A stretch of DNA of 64,000 nucleotides from Gossypium raimondii (taxonomy: Eukaryota; Streptophyta; Magnoliopsida; Malvales; Malvaceae): contig NC_068565.1 of NCBI RefSeq assembly GCF_025698545.1, positions 4,402,001 to 4,466,000 of the forward strand, given 5' to 3'. The position numbers were made by a program, and so were the translations under genes. The notes beneath the pieces were generated by a model. That model searched no databases. It had not been told where the DNA came from and saw only the letters and a program-made list of their open reading frames with translations. Shown one piece after another: positions 45,898-57,954 of this stretch (the first letter of the stretch is position 1; each line of letters opens with the position of its first letter).

Positions 45898-46461
45898 ATG
45901 GAAAACCAGATGATATTTGCATGGGCAATTATATTTTGCCTTGCCGTAGCACCAGTGCATGGCCAATACTACTCCAGAACTGTTAAGGCAGGTCCTCGGG
46001 TGGAAAAGATTACTCGACTCCACTTCTTCTTCCACGACATTCGCAGTGGCGAGAACGCTACTGCAATCCCGATAGCCAGTCCCAACACCACCCAGGATAC
46101 GCCCACATACGGTACCTTGTATGCAATGGATGATCCCCTCACTATGGGGTCTGAACTAACATCCACGCTCATCGGAAATTCTCAAGGGCTCTACTTAGAT
46201 TTAAGTCGAGAACGTACTCAATTTACTGCAATCTTTTATGCGGATTTTGCGTTTACCACTGGCAGGTTCAACGGAAGCTCCTTCAGTTTGTTCTCACGCT
46301 TTTCCGCCGAAGCTGATCCTAGCACAATTCGTGAAATGGCAATAGTGGGAGGGAGAGGTGCGTTTAGGATGGCCACAGGGTTTGCCCTCTTGCGACCCAT
46401 TTGGAGCAACACGATCGGGGATGCTATTGTCGAGTTTAATGTTACTTTGTACCATTACTAA
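45898..46461 (+). CDS. Dirigent protein (type A, third copy)
   Basis: An intact 187-residue single-exon gene with signal peptide (1-22), LHFFFHDIRSGENATAIP, GNSQGLYLDLSRE, ADFAFTTGRFNGSSFSLFSR and REMAIVGGRGAFRMATGFALL. Sequons NAT, NTT, NGS and NVT point to a glycosylated secreted protein. It keeps His-46, TATA box and leader, so it is the best candidate for an active member among the three close copies (38183, 45898, 50405). Only about 450 bp of the usual 3' flank follow before a duplication junction at about 46915. The enzyme partner and substrate are unknown. Confidence 0.92.
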   Translation: MENQMIFAWAIIFCLAVAPVHGQYYSRTVKAGPRVEKITRLHFFFHDIRSGENATAIPIASPNTTQDTPTYGTLYAMDDPLTMGSELTSTLIGNSQGLYLDLSRERTQFTAIFYADFAFTTGRFNGSSFSLFSRFSAEADPSTIREMAIVGGRGAFRMATGFALLRPIWSNTIGDAIVEFNVTLYHY

Positions 46462-46918
46462 ACCCAATTGCAGAATACTGAAATTTAATAAATAAGCGAA
46501 ATAAAATAGTATATTCCTAGGGCTTATATTGAATGTACTGTTTAAAGATTTTTGTAATAATTATTTAAATATAATTAAAAATTAATTATAATTTTATCAT
46601 TATTGAGTGGTTATTTTTCTCTCTCCCCTCTTGAGGGTCCATTCTCATGTTTATAAAGTACGATTTTTTGATGTGAAGTACTAGATTTAAATAGGTTCTA
46701 TGCATGTCAACATATATCCTCCTCTAGGATCAACACGCATCCTTTTAACATGAGTTCGCCATCATGCTAACGAATTGTGTGATACGCGAATTATATAATC
46801 ATAAACAATAACTGATTTTAATCGAATAGCAGGTCGAAATAAGACGGATGATGATTAACACTATGACAATCATCTTTAATCTTCATCACTTAATATAATT
46901 GTCGTACAACGTTTTGAT
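46462..46918. other. Truncated 3' flank ending at a duplication junction
   Basis: It is colinear with 38747-39240 and 50969-51445 up to GTCGTACAACGTTTTGATGATTT. From there the sequence follows the intron of the UBTD-like fragment (42403 on). GATGATTTG-like microhomology sits at the switch. This is the breakpoint of the 4.5-kb tandem duplication. Confidence 0.75.
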
Positions 46919-47712
46919 GATTTGTATGTTCTATTATTAGCTTGCAATTAGTACTCAATTTGTTTTCCAAATGTTTCTGAAAATTTTCTAATGTGTTCCA
47001 TTTAGCTTTTTCAATAAAGAAAACTTGCATTTTTGGAGTTGCAAGCAACTACATTGTTAATTTATTTATTAGTATTTTTCTATTGTATCGAGATTCAATA
47101 GTTGAAAGTTTGGAGATTGCTGATCAAATTATGAAAAAGAAAAAGGACTAATGCCTTGGCTGCATGAAATGGGCTATGTAATTATATGTTCATTCATGCT
47201 ATTGTCATATGTATGACAATGGATCAGTTTAGCACAATTCATAATCATATAGGAAACTTTATTTTCAGTCCAAAGATGGTCTCACATTGCGTAGAGAAGG
47301 GATAGTGGATGCTAGGATTCTAATCCGGGACTTGCTGAATGCCTCTTAAGCATGGCTATATAAACCTGGAGTTAAGTGCTGGATTCTTATCACGTAGGAA
47401 ACTTTTTCCTAGTTTGAGCTCCAAGCATGCTATCTTCAAAAGAAGTAGTGCTTGAGTGTTTGGGTGGTTAGTTTCTTTTTACCATCCGCTAACCAACTTA
47501 CTAACTCTTTCTGGCAAACATGCAGTATGAAATCATGCTTTTAGATTTGCATTCGAAGTGTATGTGTAGTAAATGATATAGTGAACTCTTTTGGCTCTGA
47601 TAGGGAATGTGAAACAGATCCGGAAGCCAAAGCCCTGGAAACATCCTCAGCCGATAACCAAGTCTCAACTTGAGCAGATGCGGAAGAGTTTTGGGACACT
47701 GCACCTTCCTAA
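46919..47712 (+). pseudogene. UBTD-like fragment, second copy (exon 1 missing, frameshift)
   Basis: It starts within intron 1 relative to the copy at 41843, so promoter and exon 1 are absent. Exon 2 (from 47604) is preserved but has lost one base in CAGATGCGGAAGAG (about 47680), shifting the frame before EFWDTAP. A dead copy created by the 4.5-kb tandem duplication. Confidence 0.7.
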
Positions 47713-48480
47713 ATTATTCTTCCAACGGCTCCAAAACTCTCTTAAAAGATAAGGATAAGAATAATCATTTTTTACACTTTAAACTTTTCCATATGATTAG
47801 TTAAAGAAGTGAAGAATCCTAGCCAAACACCAACTTTTGTTTTCTCAAACATGCCACTGCTTTGAAGGCTGGAAAAACCAATCATCCATGAGGCTGAAAC
47901 ATCCCAAACGACCTAAGCAAAAATTTTATGTTTGTTCTAATAGAACATGGAACGAGCAAGTAAAAAAACCGAACAATCTCCCCCTCGACATTTTTGAAAG
48001 AACCTATAAAAAATAATTAGCACACAAACCAAATAAGTTAAATATCAAGAGAATTAAAATATGTCTTCTCCTAAGACGTAAAACCATGCTCGATCACTAT
48101 CAATATGTTTATTCATCATATAATCAACTAAGCATGCACCAAGGTCATAAATAAATAGTACATCAAGCACTTGCTGCGAATCTTCTTTCCTTTCCAAGTG
48201 GTCCTTTTTATATCATCTCAACAAATAAAATATAAAGTTACCAACCATAAATTTAGTACAATATATTGCACATAATTCTTAATATGATGTATCCCAAGAT
48301 CTACTCTGAAGTCATTAAATATAATACCATATTTTCACCCAAACTTACAAAGCATGGACCGATTCCATTATCACAAACTGAACACCAATTTGACTGCCTA
48401 TAAAAAGGATATTAATTTAACTGCTGTAATCTTAAATTTACGACGTTAATTTTACTCAGTTTTCGGATTCAATATTCGAC
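47713..48480 (-). mobile_element. SIRE-like Copia remnant, second duplicate
   Basis: It is colinear with 43193-43960: LTR start at 47975 on the minus strand next to the AGGGGGAGAT tract, then internal sequence. Small deletions (for example near 48090 and 48410) separate it from the other copies. Confidence 0.6.
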
Positions 48481-50291
48481 ACCTTCCCTAATTGATAATG
48501 CATAATTTTCCAAAACAAAGAATTAATTAATTTAATTAATCATTTTAAAAAATAATTAAAAGTTAGTTACGTTTTGAGATTGGGCAGATAGAAATGAGAA
48601 GCATTAATCCGTTAGAAAACGGTCATCATTCTCTAATGTTTTATCCTTGACTTCCACCAAGGGTTTTAATTTGGTATTTTCAAAGTAATATTTTAAGCAT
48701 ATGTAAATATCAAAATTTCTAACATTTGAGCTAAGCCAAGACTTCTAAAATTTTGTAAACTTAAATAGATTTTTTAATGAAATATTCATCGTAAACTGTA
48801 CAGATAGTCACCCTATTTTATATATATATATATATAAAATACTATTTAGACATTAAAAAAATTAATTTAAGCACTCACATTACATAATTTGATCATTTTG
48901 ATCACTCCTGTAAAAACCGACCTTTTTAGTAAACTTTTATGGGGTTTTAATGTTTTGGTAACGAACGATGGTGATGGTGATGATGAAACAATGAAATCAA
49001 AGGTGTAATTTTTAAAATAATATTATCATTTAACAGAAAAATTAATTTTTATTTGGATTTTAATGAGAGTGATCAAAATGATCATACTATGTGACTATTT
49101 GTGTAGTTTACCCAATTATATAAAAACTTATTAAAAAAATTGAGTTTTGATGAAAAATTTTAAATATTTTGAGATTTAAAATGCTAGCATTTTTAGAGCC
49201 CATCCCACAACTAATGAGTGGGGATTGAACTCCAACCACATGGTTATGGGATGAGGTGAACAACTACCACCACACAACTCATGGTTAATTTATAATTGTC
49301 TTGTTTGAAAAAATAATTGATTTAGGAAAGGGGAGGGATTTACTTACATAGATGTAAAACTAAGGTGGTTTTACACCCTTCTGTAAGTTTTTGTATAATT
49401 AATATTTTAACAATCAACCATTGAATTCATTAAGATATTTGTATTTATCATACATGTAAAATTTTAAATTAATCGGATATCTATATTATACCAATCTAAA
49501 ATATTGTCTAAATTAATATATTTAACCGCTGATTTTTTTATTACATAAAATGAATAGTTAAAATTTTTAATTTATGTCAAATTTGACACACAATATCTAT
49601 ATGCATAAGTTATTGGAATTTTAATAATTAAAAATAATAATTATATTAAAATAAATAATAATATAATATATTGTCTCAAAATTTACAAATAGTTCTAATA
49701 AAATAAAATTTTAAAATATATATTAAAATTAAATCGGAAGCTTCAGGTGAAATTTGTAAAAGGAAATTGAGCTACTAAAATCCCCTCTTAAAAATACTAA
49801 CAAAAAGTTTGCCGATTGATTTATAGTTCGATTGGCATGGGTTTGAGTGTGCTGAAGCGCATTATCCTCCTATTTATGGGTTAGAGAGGAATTATGCGTA
49901 GTTTTAAGTATTGTACTAACAAAAATTTAAATTCTCTAATATATTTATCCCAATAAATGAAATTATTTCCATAGCTTTGAAAAGATTAATTCCAGAAATA
50001 AATTAATTTCCATCACTTTGAAAAGTTTAAAACAAATAAAATCCGCCCACGTAAATTACCTTTGAATAATAACCTCTAATATTTAAAGAGTTTGAATTCC
50101 GGCCTACCAACCTCCAGTGGCTAAGTCTCAAAAAAGAAAAGAAGTTCCTTCAGTTCTCCAACCACAATTAGACTCTTCTCCAGAATTTTATGATTTTACA
50201 AAAGTAAGATAAGGAACACAAGAATTACCCATATTCACACCGAGATTTATTAAAAAAAAAAAAGCTGTTTCTTCATGCCCAGCACAAATTC
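48481..50291. other. Upstream region of the broken dirigent copy
   Basis: It is colinear with 43961-45786 and has no gene. It holds the second MITE copy (48792-49113, carrying an extra TA microsatellite near 48820) and a shortened SINE-like piece (49811-49915). Confidence 0.6.
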
Positions 50292-50299
50292 TATTTAAA
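50292..50299 (+). promoter_or_regulatory. TATA box of the broken dirigent copy
   Basis: TATTTAAA lies 113 nt before the ATG in the conserved block CTATTTAAAGCCCCGAGG. The promoter thus survives although the frame is interrupted. Confidence 0.6.
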
Positions 50300-50404
50300 G
50301 CCCCGAGGTGCGCAACAAAAACCGCAAAACCAACCTTTTTTATTTTGTTCCATTATCTTCAAGTGTCAAAACCAACTATTTTTAGGTAAACATTGTGAAA
50401 AAAT

Positions 50405-50968
50405 ATGGAAAACCAGATGATATTTGCATGGGCAATTATATTTTGCCTTGCCGTAGCACCCGTGCATGGCCAATTCTACTCCAGAACTGTTAAGGCAGGT
50501 CCTCGGATGGAAAAGATTACTCGACTCCACTTCTTCTTCCACGACATTCGCAGTGGCGAGAACGCTACTGCAATCCCGATAGCCAGTCCCAACACCACCC
50601 AGGATACGCCCACATACGGTACCTTGTATGCAATGGATGATCCCCTCACTATGGAGTCTGAACTAACATCCACGCTCATCGGAAATTCTTAAGGGCTCTA
50701 CTTAGATTTAAGTCGAGAACGTACTCAATTTACTGCAATCTTTTATGCGGATTTTGCGTTTACCACTGGCAGGTTCAACGGAAGCTCCTTCAGTTTGTTC
50801 TCACGCTTTTCCGCCGAAGATGACCCTAGCACAATTCGTGAAATGGCAATAGTGGGAGGGAGAGGTGCGTTTAGGATGGCCACAGGGTTTGCCCTCTTGC
50901 GACCCGTTTGGAGCAACACGATTGGGGATGCTATTGTCGAGTTTAATGTTACTTTGTACCATTACTAA
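50405..50968 (+). pseudogene. Dirigent gene (type A, fourth copy) with one nonsense codon
   Basis: The full 564-nt length and frame of the gene at 45898 are kept, but codon 96 is TAA (50690-50692), replacing the Gln codon CAA of the conserved GNSQGLY block. Translation would give a 95-residue product with signal peptide and half of the barrel, which is not expected to fold as a dirigent protein. Everything after the stop is intact (ADFAFTTGRFNGSS, REMAIVGGRGAFRMATGFALL), so the mutation looks recent. An alternative is a sequencing error or a polymorphic allele. Confidence 0.88.
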
Positions 50969-53247
50969 ACCCAATTGCAGAATACTGAAATTTAATAAAT
51001 AAGCGCAATAAAATAGTATATTCCCAGGGCTTATATTGAATGTACTTTTTAAAGATTCTTGTAATAATTATTTAAATATAATTAAAAATTAATTATAATT
51101 TTATCATTATTGAGTGGTTATTTTTCTCTCTCCCCTGTTGAGGGTCCATTCTCATATTTATAAAGTACGATTTTTTAATGTGACGTTCTATATTTAAATA
51201 GGTTCTATATATGCATGCCAACATATATCCTCCTCTAGGATCAACACGCATCCTTTTAACATGAGCTCGCGATCATGCTAACGAATTGTGTGTGAGCAAA
51301 GCTTTCAGACGAATTGTGTGATACGCGAATTATATAATCATAAACAATAATCGATTTTAATTGAATAGCAGGTTAAAATAAGATGGATAATGATTAACAC
51401 TATGACAATCATCTTTAATCTTCATCACTTAATATAATTGTCGTACAACATTTTGATTTAATTCTTATCGAAAATCCTTTAAAATGAAAACTATATCTAA
51501 CAAGGTAGCTATTTTTCTTATTCTCTATGCAGTCCAATTTTGTTAAAATAATCAATTAAAGGTTTCACAGAACTCTATTTATATAATTTTCAATTTGGGA
51601 AATTTGTGGATTATTCTAAACTCTTTGTTAAAGGCCCTTGGGATAACTGATTCACCATGATTTGCAAGTTGTAATTGCAAGCAGTACTATTTGACTTTAT
51701 TAGGAGGCAGTTTCATGTTACCCTGTAAAACCATATAAATACCAATTATATGTGATGAAGACAATTGATTATAATTTTTTTGGCCGTAACAATTGAATTG
51801 CATCTTCCTAAAAACGTGCCCCAAAATCCATGACACATATAAAAAGACAAAAGCAAAAACACCTCTCACAAATTAAAGATTGAATTAGGATTGAAATAAA
51901 TAAACGATACATTTATCTGTCATTAGTGTAAAAATAACGATGACGGTAAAATTAAATATTACAATAATATTATAGTGCGAGGCTAAACATACCGCATCAG
52001 ATTACTTATTAAAACCCTAAGTCTCTAAATCAAAAGCCCCATCGCAATTAATTTTGATCCATCCCTCCAGAGGCTTGGACCAAGCAACTTTGGACAACTT
52101 CTCCTATTGCACTTGTCTGTCATTAACAATTCCCTGAGCATCCATAAACAGTACTTTAGATGCAAATAGGATGCGCCGTATAGTACAGTGAATATCAATA
52201 TTCTTGTCTTCCATCAAGAATTCACAACCAAGTTTCAAAAAAATCCAACAGGTATACAAAATTCTAATCATTAACACTTTGTTCTGATCCCAACAACTAA
52301 CTTAGACTGGACTGATGTAGATATCAACCTAGATAGGACATCAACTACAAACCTGCCTCAGGCCTCTAGATAGTAGTCCAAGCATCTACAAGTGTAAGAT
52401 CAGTGGGTACAAATTAATAATTTTGAGAAAATAAGATAAGAAAAATGAAAATTTAAGATATAAAATCAGATTTGTAATATGAGAGTTTTTGCAAAAATGA
52501 AGTCTTAATTCTAAAAAGTTAGTTCTGAAACTTTACATAAATGATCATTTTAGTATAAATTTATTTATTAAATATGTAATTTACAGTTATTTTTTAAGAA
52601 TTTTAAATATGTTGGTTATAATCTTTTAGGAGTAATGGATACCAAACTCATGTCATCTATTAACTTAGATCTACCTTGTAGACAATGGTCGATCGATTAC
52701 AGCACCATATAGATGTTTTAGGACTGCATTTTCTTAACTTCGCCTGCTTAGCACCCTGCCAATGAGTCTTTGTGTACATAATTCACAATTCTATTTTGAT
52801 AAAAGTAGATGCATTCAAGTCCTTCCATACAACTAGATACACTTAATCACGACCCCTCCCATCACTATTTGTTATGTTTTGGATAAATAGAAATTTCTTC
52901 TTCTTTAAACTAGGATAATCTAAGAGTAATTTAAGAACTAGCAATTCCATATCTTCAGTCAATTAACAATATGTTTCCATCAACAATCATAATGGGATTT
53001 AGATTTTTTTATATTTATCATCAAATTTATCATCAAATTTGTTGTTAGGTTAATAAGAAAAGTGCACATTAGAATTCCATTACTGAGTTAATAGAAACTA
53101 ACCTGAGACTACTAAAATATTTAATTTAAAAAAAATTAAGTGATTAAATAATAAAAATAATAATTAAATGACTAAAATAAAATCAAGTACATAATTGATT
53201 CGCTATTCTTATAGTTAGCCCTAGTTTTGAGCTCAGAGGACTAACTA
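50969..53247. other. 3' flank of the broken dirigent copy
   Basis: No gene. It is colinear with 38747-40260, with a degraded MITE near 51880-52020. Extra sequence at 52413-53190 is bounded by GTAC on both sides and is absent from the sister block. The block is interrupted by the Copia element at 53253. Confidence 0.6.
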
Positions 53248-53252
53248 CTAGA

Positions 53253-53427
53253 TGTTAGGGATAATAGTAGTTACTGCTGTTAGTTAACAGTTAGAGTTGT
53301 TAGTAATTTCTGTTACAGTAGGTTAGTCAGTTACTATCTCTTACATGTATTAAATACGTGAATGCTTCTCTGAAATAAATCAAGATAGTTTCCATTCTGG
53401 AAAACTAAGGCAGAGAGAACTTTAATA
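53253..53427 (+). repeat. 5' LTR of the Copia element
   Basis: It is 175 bp, starting TGTTAGGG and ending CTTTAATA. The end is not the usual CA, but the flanking CTAGA repeats and the adjoining primer site support the boundary. Confidence 0.88.
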
Positions 53428-53440
53428 TGGCATCAGAGCC
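53428..53440 (+). promoter_or_regulatory. Primer binding site, initiator tRNA-Met type
   Basis: TGGCATCAGAGCC directly follows the LTR and matches the common plant Copia site TGGTATCAGAGC except for one base. Confidence 0.8.
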
Positions 53441-53494
53441 AAAAAAATTTCTTTGTAAGGTTTTTGTGGTTGTTTTTCTTTATTGTTTTCCTTC

Positions 53495-54559
53495 ATGGCC
53501 ACGGAGCCAATTCCTGGACTAGAGACTCCACGTTGTTCAACCGGTTCTGGAGAAGGGTTTCATTCGCCGCATCTTGGCAATGGTGGACTGTCGACAGTAC
53601 AGTACTTTGCTAAACATGATACAGTCAAATTGGCTGATCATAATTTTTTGCTGTGGAAGCATCAGCTGTTACTCATTCTTGAAGGGTACAGACTTGAAGG
53701 TTTTGTATTGGGGACTGTTTCAGCTCCTCCAGCAGTTATTACAGGAGTTGATGGACAGATGTTGGATAATCCTGTGTTTCTTGCTTATATGAAGCAGGAC
53801 AAATTTTTAGCTTCGTGGCTTCTATCGACAGTCACTGATGAAATCATGGTTCATCTCACAACAACAAAAATGATTTTTGATCTTTGGACTACGATTGAAA
53901 AGCGGTTTGGAACCTCGTCGAATATTAAGGTGGGGAATTTACGTCATGCTTTGTATTCTATCAAGAAATCTAATTTAACCATTAAAGAGTATCTGGCCAA
54001 GGTCAAGAAGTTGAGTGACAGTTTAACAGCAGTTGGCAGTGAGGTAACGGAAAGAGAACAAGTAAGTGTTGTTTTATCTGGTCTTCCTATGGAGTATGAG
54101 TCAATTCGAGTGTTTGCTTCTGTGACTCCAATTTCTTTGGATTTACTCACTGACATGCTTCTTGATTGTGAGACTAGACACTTAGAGTTGTTGACAGAAA
54201 CTTCTGTGCAAGCAAATTTGGTGACTAAGTTTCAAGGTAGCTCTGGAAAAGGGTCCAAGTTGACTTATTCTCAGCCTTCTAAACAAGAAGATACTGGTGC
54301 TGGTCACGGATGGTCGCGTGGGAGAACTAGAGGTAGTCGAGGATGGTCTCAGTCTAGACCACAATGTCAACTGTGTGGAAAGATTGGATATGTGGTTCAA
54401 GACTGCTACCATCGGTTCGATGAAAATTTCTCTGGTCAAACTCCGTCGGTTAACTTTCATCAGTCTTGTGACTTCACTCCTCCTGCAACAGTTTGCTCGT
54501 CTATGGGTTCGTGCATAGGGTCGTGTTCACAATCACCATCTTCGCAGACCATAATTTAA
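53495..54559 (+). pseudogene. Copia gag (UBN2 type), ending in a stop before protease
   Basis: The ATG at 53495 gives MATEPIPGLETPRC. The gag domain covers about residues 45-240 (NFLLWKHQLLLILEGYRLEG, FDLWTTIEKRFGTSSN, VVLSGLPMEYESIR). The zinc knuckle CQLCGKIGYVVQDC has Tyr where CX2CX4HX4C needs His, a one-base change that should abolish zinc binding. The stop at 54557-54559 separates gag from pol, although pol follows in the same frame, so it is probably a nonsense mutation of one continuous polyprotein. Confidence 0.85.
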
Positions 54560-57500
54560 TCTGATCAAACTTGGTATCCAGACTCGGGTGCGACAAATCA
54601 TATTACGCCTGAAAGGTCAACCCTTGTGAATGTCTCTCCCTATACAGGTACTGGTCGTGTTCTCATGGGGAATGGTAAGCCTGTTTCTATTGATCATGTA
54701 GGATCCTCTAGTGTTTTAGCAGGTTCGAGGCTCCTACATCTTCAGAATGTATTGCATGTACCTACAATATGTAAAAACTTGATGTCTGTAGGCCAATTTG
54801 CAAAAGACAATGGGGTTTATTTTGAGTTTCACCCGTTTCTCTGTTTTGTGAAGGACATTCAGACAGGGATGATTCTTCTCGAGGGCCACATGCATGAAGG
54901 TCTTTATCGGTTTCAATTTTCCAAGTGTGCTGTCAGTTCTAATCACTCTCTTTCAAAGCATAGTTCCTGTTTGCTCAATAATGTTCAACTGTCGTTGAAT
55001 GCCTTATGGCATAATCGACTTGAACATCCATGTTCCAAAGTGTTGGCTCATGTATTAAAGTCCTGTAAAGTTCGTTTTGATCAGAATAGCTTACCTAGTT
55101 TGTGTAGTTCGTGTCTGCTAGGCAAAGCTCACAAGATTCCTTTTTCTCCATCCAAGACAGTGTATTCCTTTCCTTTTGAGCTAGTGGTCTCAGATGTATG
55201 GGGACCAGCTTGTATGACATCAAATGGTTTTTGTTACTATGTTTCTTTTGTTGATATGTATAGCCGATACACTTGGATTTACTTTCTTAAGAACAAGTCT
55301 GAGGTGGTTCGCTGTTTTCTTGATTTTCATAAAATGGTCAAAGTGCAGTTTGGGTGTTCTGTCAAGATGTTGCAAACAGACTGGGGGGAAGAGTATCGTG
55401 GTTTGACAAAGGAACTCTCTCACTTGGGTGTCGTACATCGAGTCACTTGTCCATACACTTCAGAGCAAAATGGAGCTGCTGAGAGGAAGCATCGCCAAGT
55501 TGTCGACATGGGACTGTTGCTCCTAGCTCAATCTGGTATTCCTTTAAATTTTTGGTATTTTGCATTTGCACATGCTGCTCATTTGACGAATAGACTGCCT
55601 ACTCCCGTGCTTCACAATGTCAGTTCGTATGAAAAACTTCACAAACATAAGCCAAGCTTTAACCTGCTTCGAGTGTTTGGGTGTGCATGTTTTCCTGACT
55701 TAAGAGTTTTTCAAAAGCACAAGCTGCAGTTCAGATCACAACTTTATGTGTTTCTTGGCAGTGCCCCTAATACAAAGGGTTATAGGTGTTTAGCTGCTGA
55801 TGGCCGAGTGTATCTGTCTCGTCATGTTCGCTTTGATGAGACACTCTTTCCTTTTCAGCATGGTTTTTGTTCTCGATCTCCAGTTACCTTTACACAAAAC
55901 TTGCTTGGCCAGACCATACTTCCTGTAGTTGTCAATCGGTTTCCTTCTGAGAATTCTCATGGTCAATCTCATGTAGGCTCCGATCGGATGGCTTCTGAGA
56001 CTTCTCATCATGGTTTTTCATCTGCCAATTCACCTCGAATTTCTCCTGTGGTTGTTGAGTCACAAGTTGATGGGTCTCCTTCAAGTGTTCAGCATGAGAC
56101 CAGTGTGGAGGTTCCACAAAATATGAATGTCCATCCCATGCAGACTTGTGCCAAAAGGGGATTTTTAAGCCAAAGGTGTTTGCTTCATGTTTAGAGGAGA
56201 AGGAACCGTTGACCATAATTGAGGCTTTTCAGAGTCCTGCTTAGACGAAAGCTGCTGAGGAGGAGTATCGAGCCTTACTGGCGAACCATACGTGGGATCT
56301 TATGCCATTACCAGCTGGTCGTAAAGTAGTTGGCTGCAAATGGATTTTCAAGCTCAAACGACATGCAGATGGGTCTATTGCGAGGCATAAAGGTCGACTT
56401 GTGGTTAAGGGGTACTTGCAAGAAGTTGGAATAGATTTCCACGAAACATTCAGCCCTGTGGTGAAGCCTACTACCATAAGAGTGGTCATTGCATTGGCAG
56501 TCTCTTTCAACTGGTCGCTTCGACAAGTTGACATAAATAATGCGTTCTTGAATGGAGACCTTCGAGAAGAGATCTATATGTTGCAGCCTCCAGGGTTTGA
56601 ACAGCAAAACGCCAATGGTCAACAGCTAGTGTGTCGACTTCAAAAAGCCCTGTATGGTCTCAAACAGGCACTAAGGGCGTGGTTTCACAAGTTGCGAGAG
56701 TTTTTGGTCAATTTGCAGTTTAAAGCATCCAAAGCTGACAGCTCTTTGTTTATTCTACAGTCGGGCTCTCTGATGGTTTATGTGTTAGTTTACGTGGATG
56801 ATATTATCATCACAGGGAATGATGACGTATTCATAAACGAGTTTGTTACTCAGCTAAATGAGAAGTTTTCCCTGAAAGATCTAGGCAAGCTGCATTATTT
56901 CTTAGGCATAGAAGTGAGTTATACTACTCAATGAGTGTTTCTTACTCAGAAAAAGTATGTTGCTGATCTTATTCAGAAAGCTTCTATGGATAAAACGAAT
57001 GGTTTACCAACGCCTATGGTCATCACGAGCCGGTTGTCAGCCTATGAAGGAAGTCCTGTTGAGGATGGGCGTCAATACAGAAGTATTGTTGGTGCTCTCT
57101 AATACGTTGTCATCACTAGGCCTGACATAGCATATTCAGTGAATAAGGTTTGCCAGTTTATGCACAAACCTTTGGATCTGCACTTTAAGGCAGTAAAGAG
57201 AATTCTAAGGTATTTACAAGAAACTTTGGACTATGGGTTGAAATTCACCCGAACTTCAAGGTTTTTACTTGAGGGATATTCGGATGCCAGCTGGGGCTCA
57301 GATGTGGATGATCGGAGGTCAACATCGGGTTTTTGTGTGTTTCTGGGAGGGAATCCAATCTCTTGGAGTTCCAGGAAGCAGCAAGTTATTTCAAGATCAA
57401 CAGTAGAAGCTGAGTACAGGACTGTGGCTCTTGTCACTGCCGAGGTTGTGTGGATTTGGGCGTTGCTGACTGAGTTGGGTATCTCAATACCAACGAAGGC

Positions 57501-57752
57501 TGTGTATGGTGCGACAGCTCAACAGCGGTTGCTGTTGCAGGAAATCCAGTCATGCACTCTAAGTTTAAGCATGTTGAAATGGACTTATTCTTCATCAGAG
57601 AGAAGGTTGCAGATGGAGTACTTCATGTAGGGCATATATCTGGGTCTGACCAGACTGCAGATATACTAACAAAGCCTCTGTCAGTAGGAATGTTCTCTAA
57701 GTTTTGCGATCGTCTGTGTGTTGTTAGTACTAGTGGGAAAAGTCTTCATTGA
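54560..57752 (+). pseudogene. Copia pol: protease, integrase, RT, RNase H (decayed)
   Basis: The protease motif WYPDSGATNHIT has its Asp at 54581. Next come the pre-integrase finger (WHNRLEHP...CSSCLLGK), integrase with D in VVSDVWGP, D in LQTDWGEEY and E in NGAAERKH, RT with [23 protein letters not shown] and YVDD (56791-56802), and RNase H with GYSDASWG and STVEAEY. Its last catalytic Asp (CDS) lies in a shifted frame. Lesions are a frameshift near 56160, stops at 56242, 56932 and 57100, and a frameshift near 57508. The tail HVGHISGSDQTADILTKPLS ends at 57752. It cannot produce a full polyprotein. Confidence 0.92.
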
Positions 57753-57779
57753 AAATAGAAAACTGTTGTGTACGGGGCA

Positions 57780-57954
57780 TGTTAGGGATAATAGTAGTTA
57801 CTGCTGTTAGTTAACAATTAGAGTTGTTAGTAATTTTTGTTACAGTAGGTTAGTCAGTTACTATCTCCTACATGTATTAAATATGTGAATGCTTCTTTGA
57901 AATAAATCAAGATAGTTTCCATTCTGGAAAACTAAGGTAGAGAGAACTTTAATA
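57780..57954 (+). repeat. 3' LTR of the Copia element
   Basis: It is 175 bp and identical to the 5' LTR except for six transitions (five of them G-to-A or C-to-T reading 5' to 3' LTR). A G-rich tract, TACGGGGCA, precedes it. Confidence 0.88.

Larger units (their letters stand above)
53253..57954 (+). mobile_element. Ale/Retrofit-like Copia element, 4.7 kb, with target duplication
   Basis: LTRs of 175 bp (53253-53427 and 57780-57954) start TGTTAGGGATAATAG. CTAGA flanks both ends (53248-53252 and 57955-57959), and the sister block has a single CTAGA at 40261-40265 as empty site. The primer site TGGCATCAGAGCC is at 53428-53440. One gag-pol frame has the order gag, protease, integrase, RT, RNase H, which defines Copia. 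The short LTRs and small size suggest the Ale (Retrofit) lineage. The LTRs differ at six sites by eye, all transitions. Confidence 0.93.
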
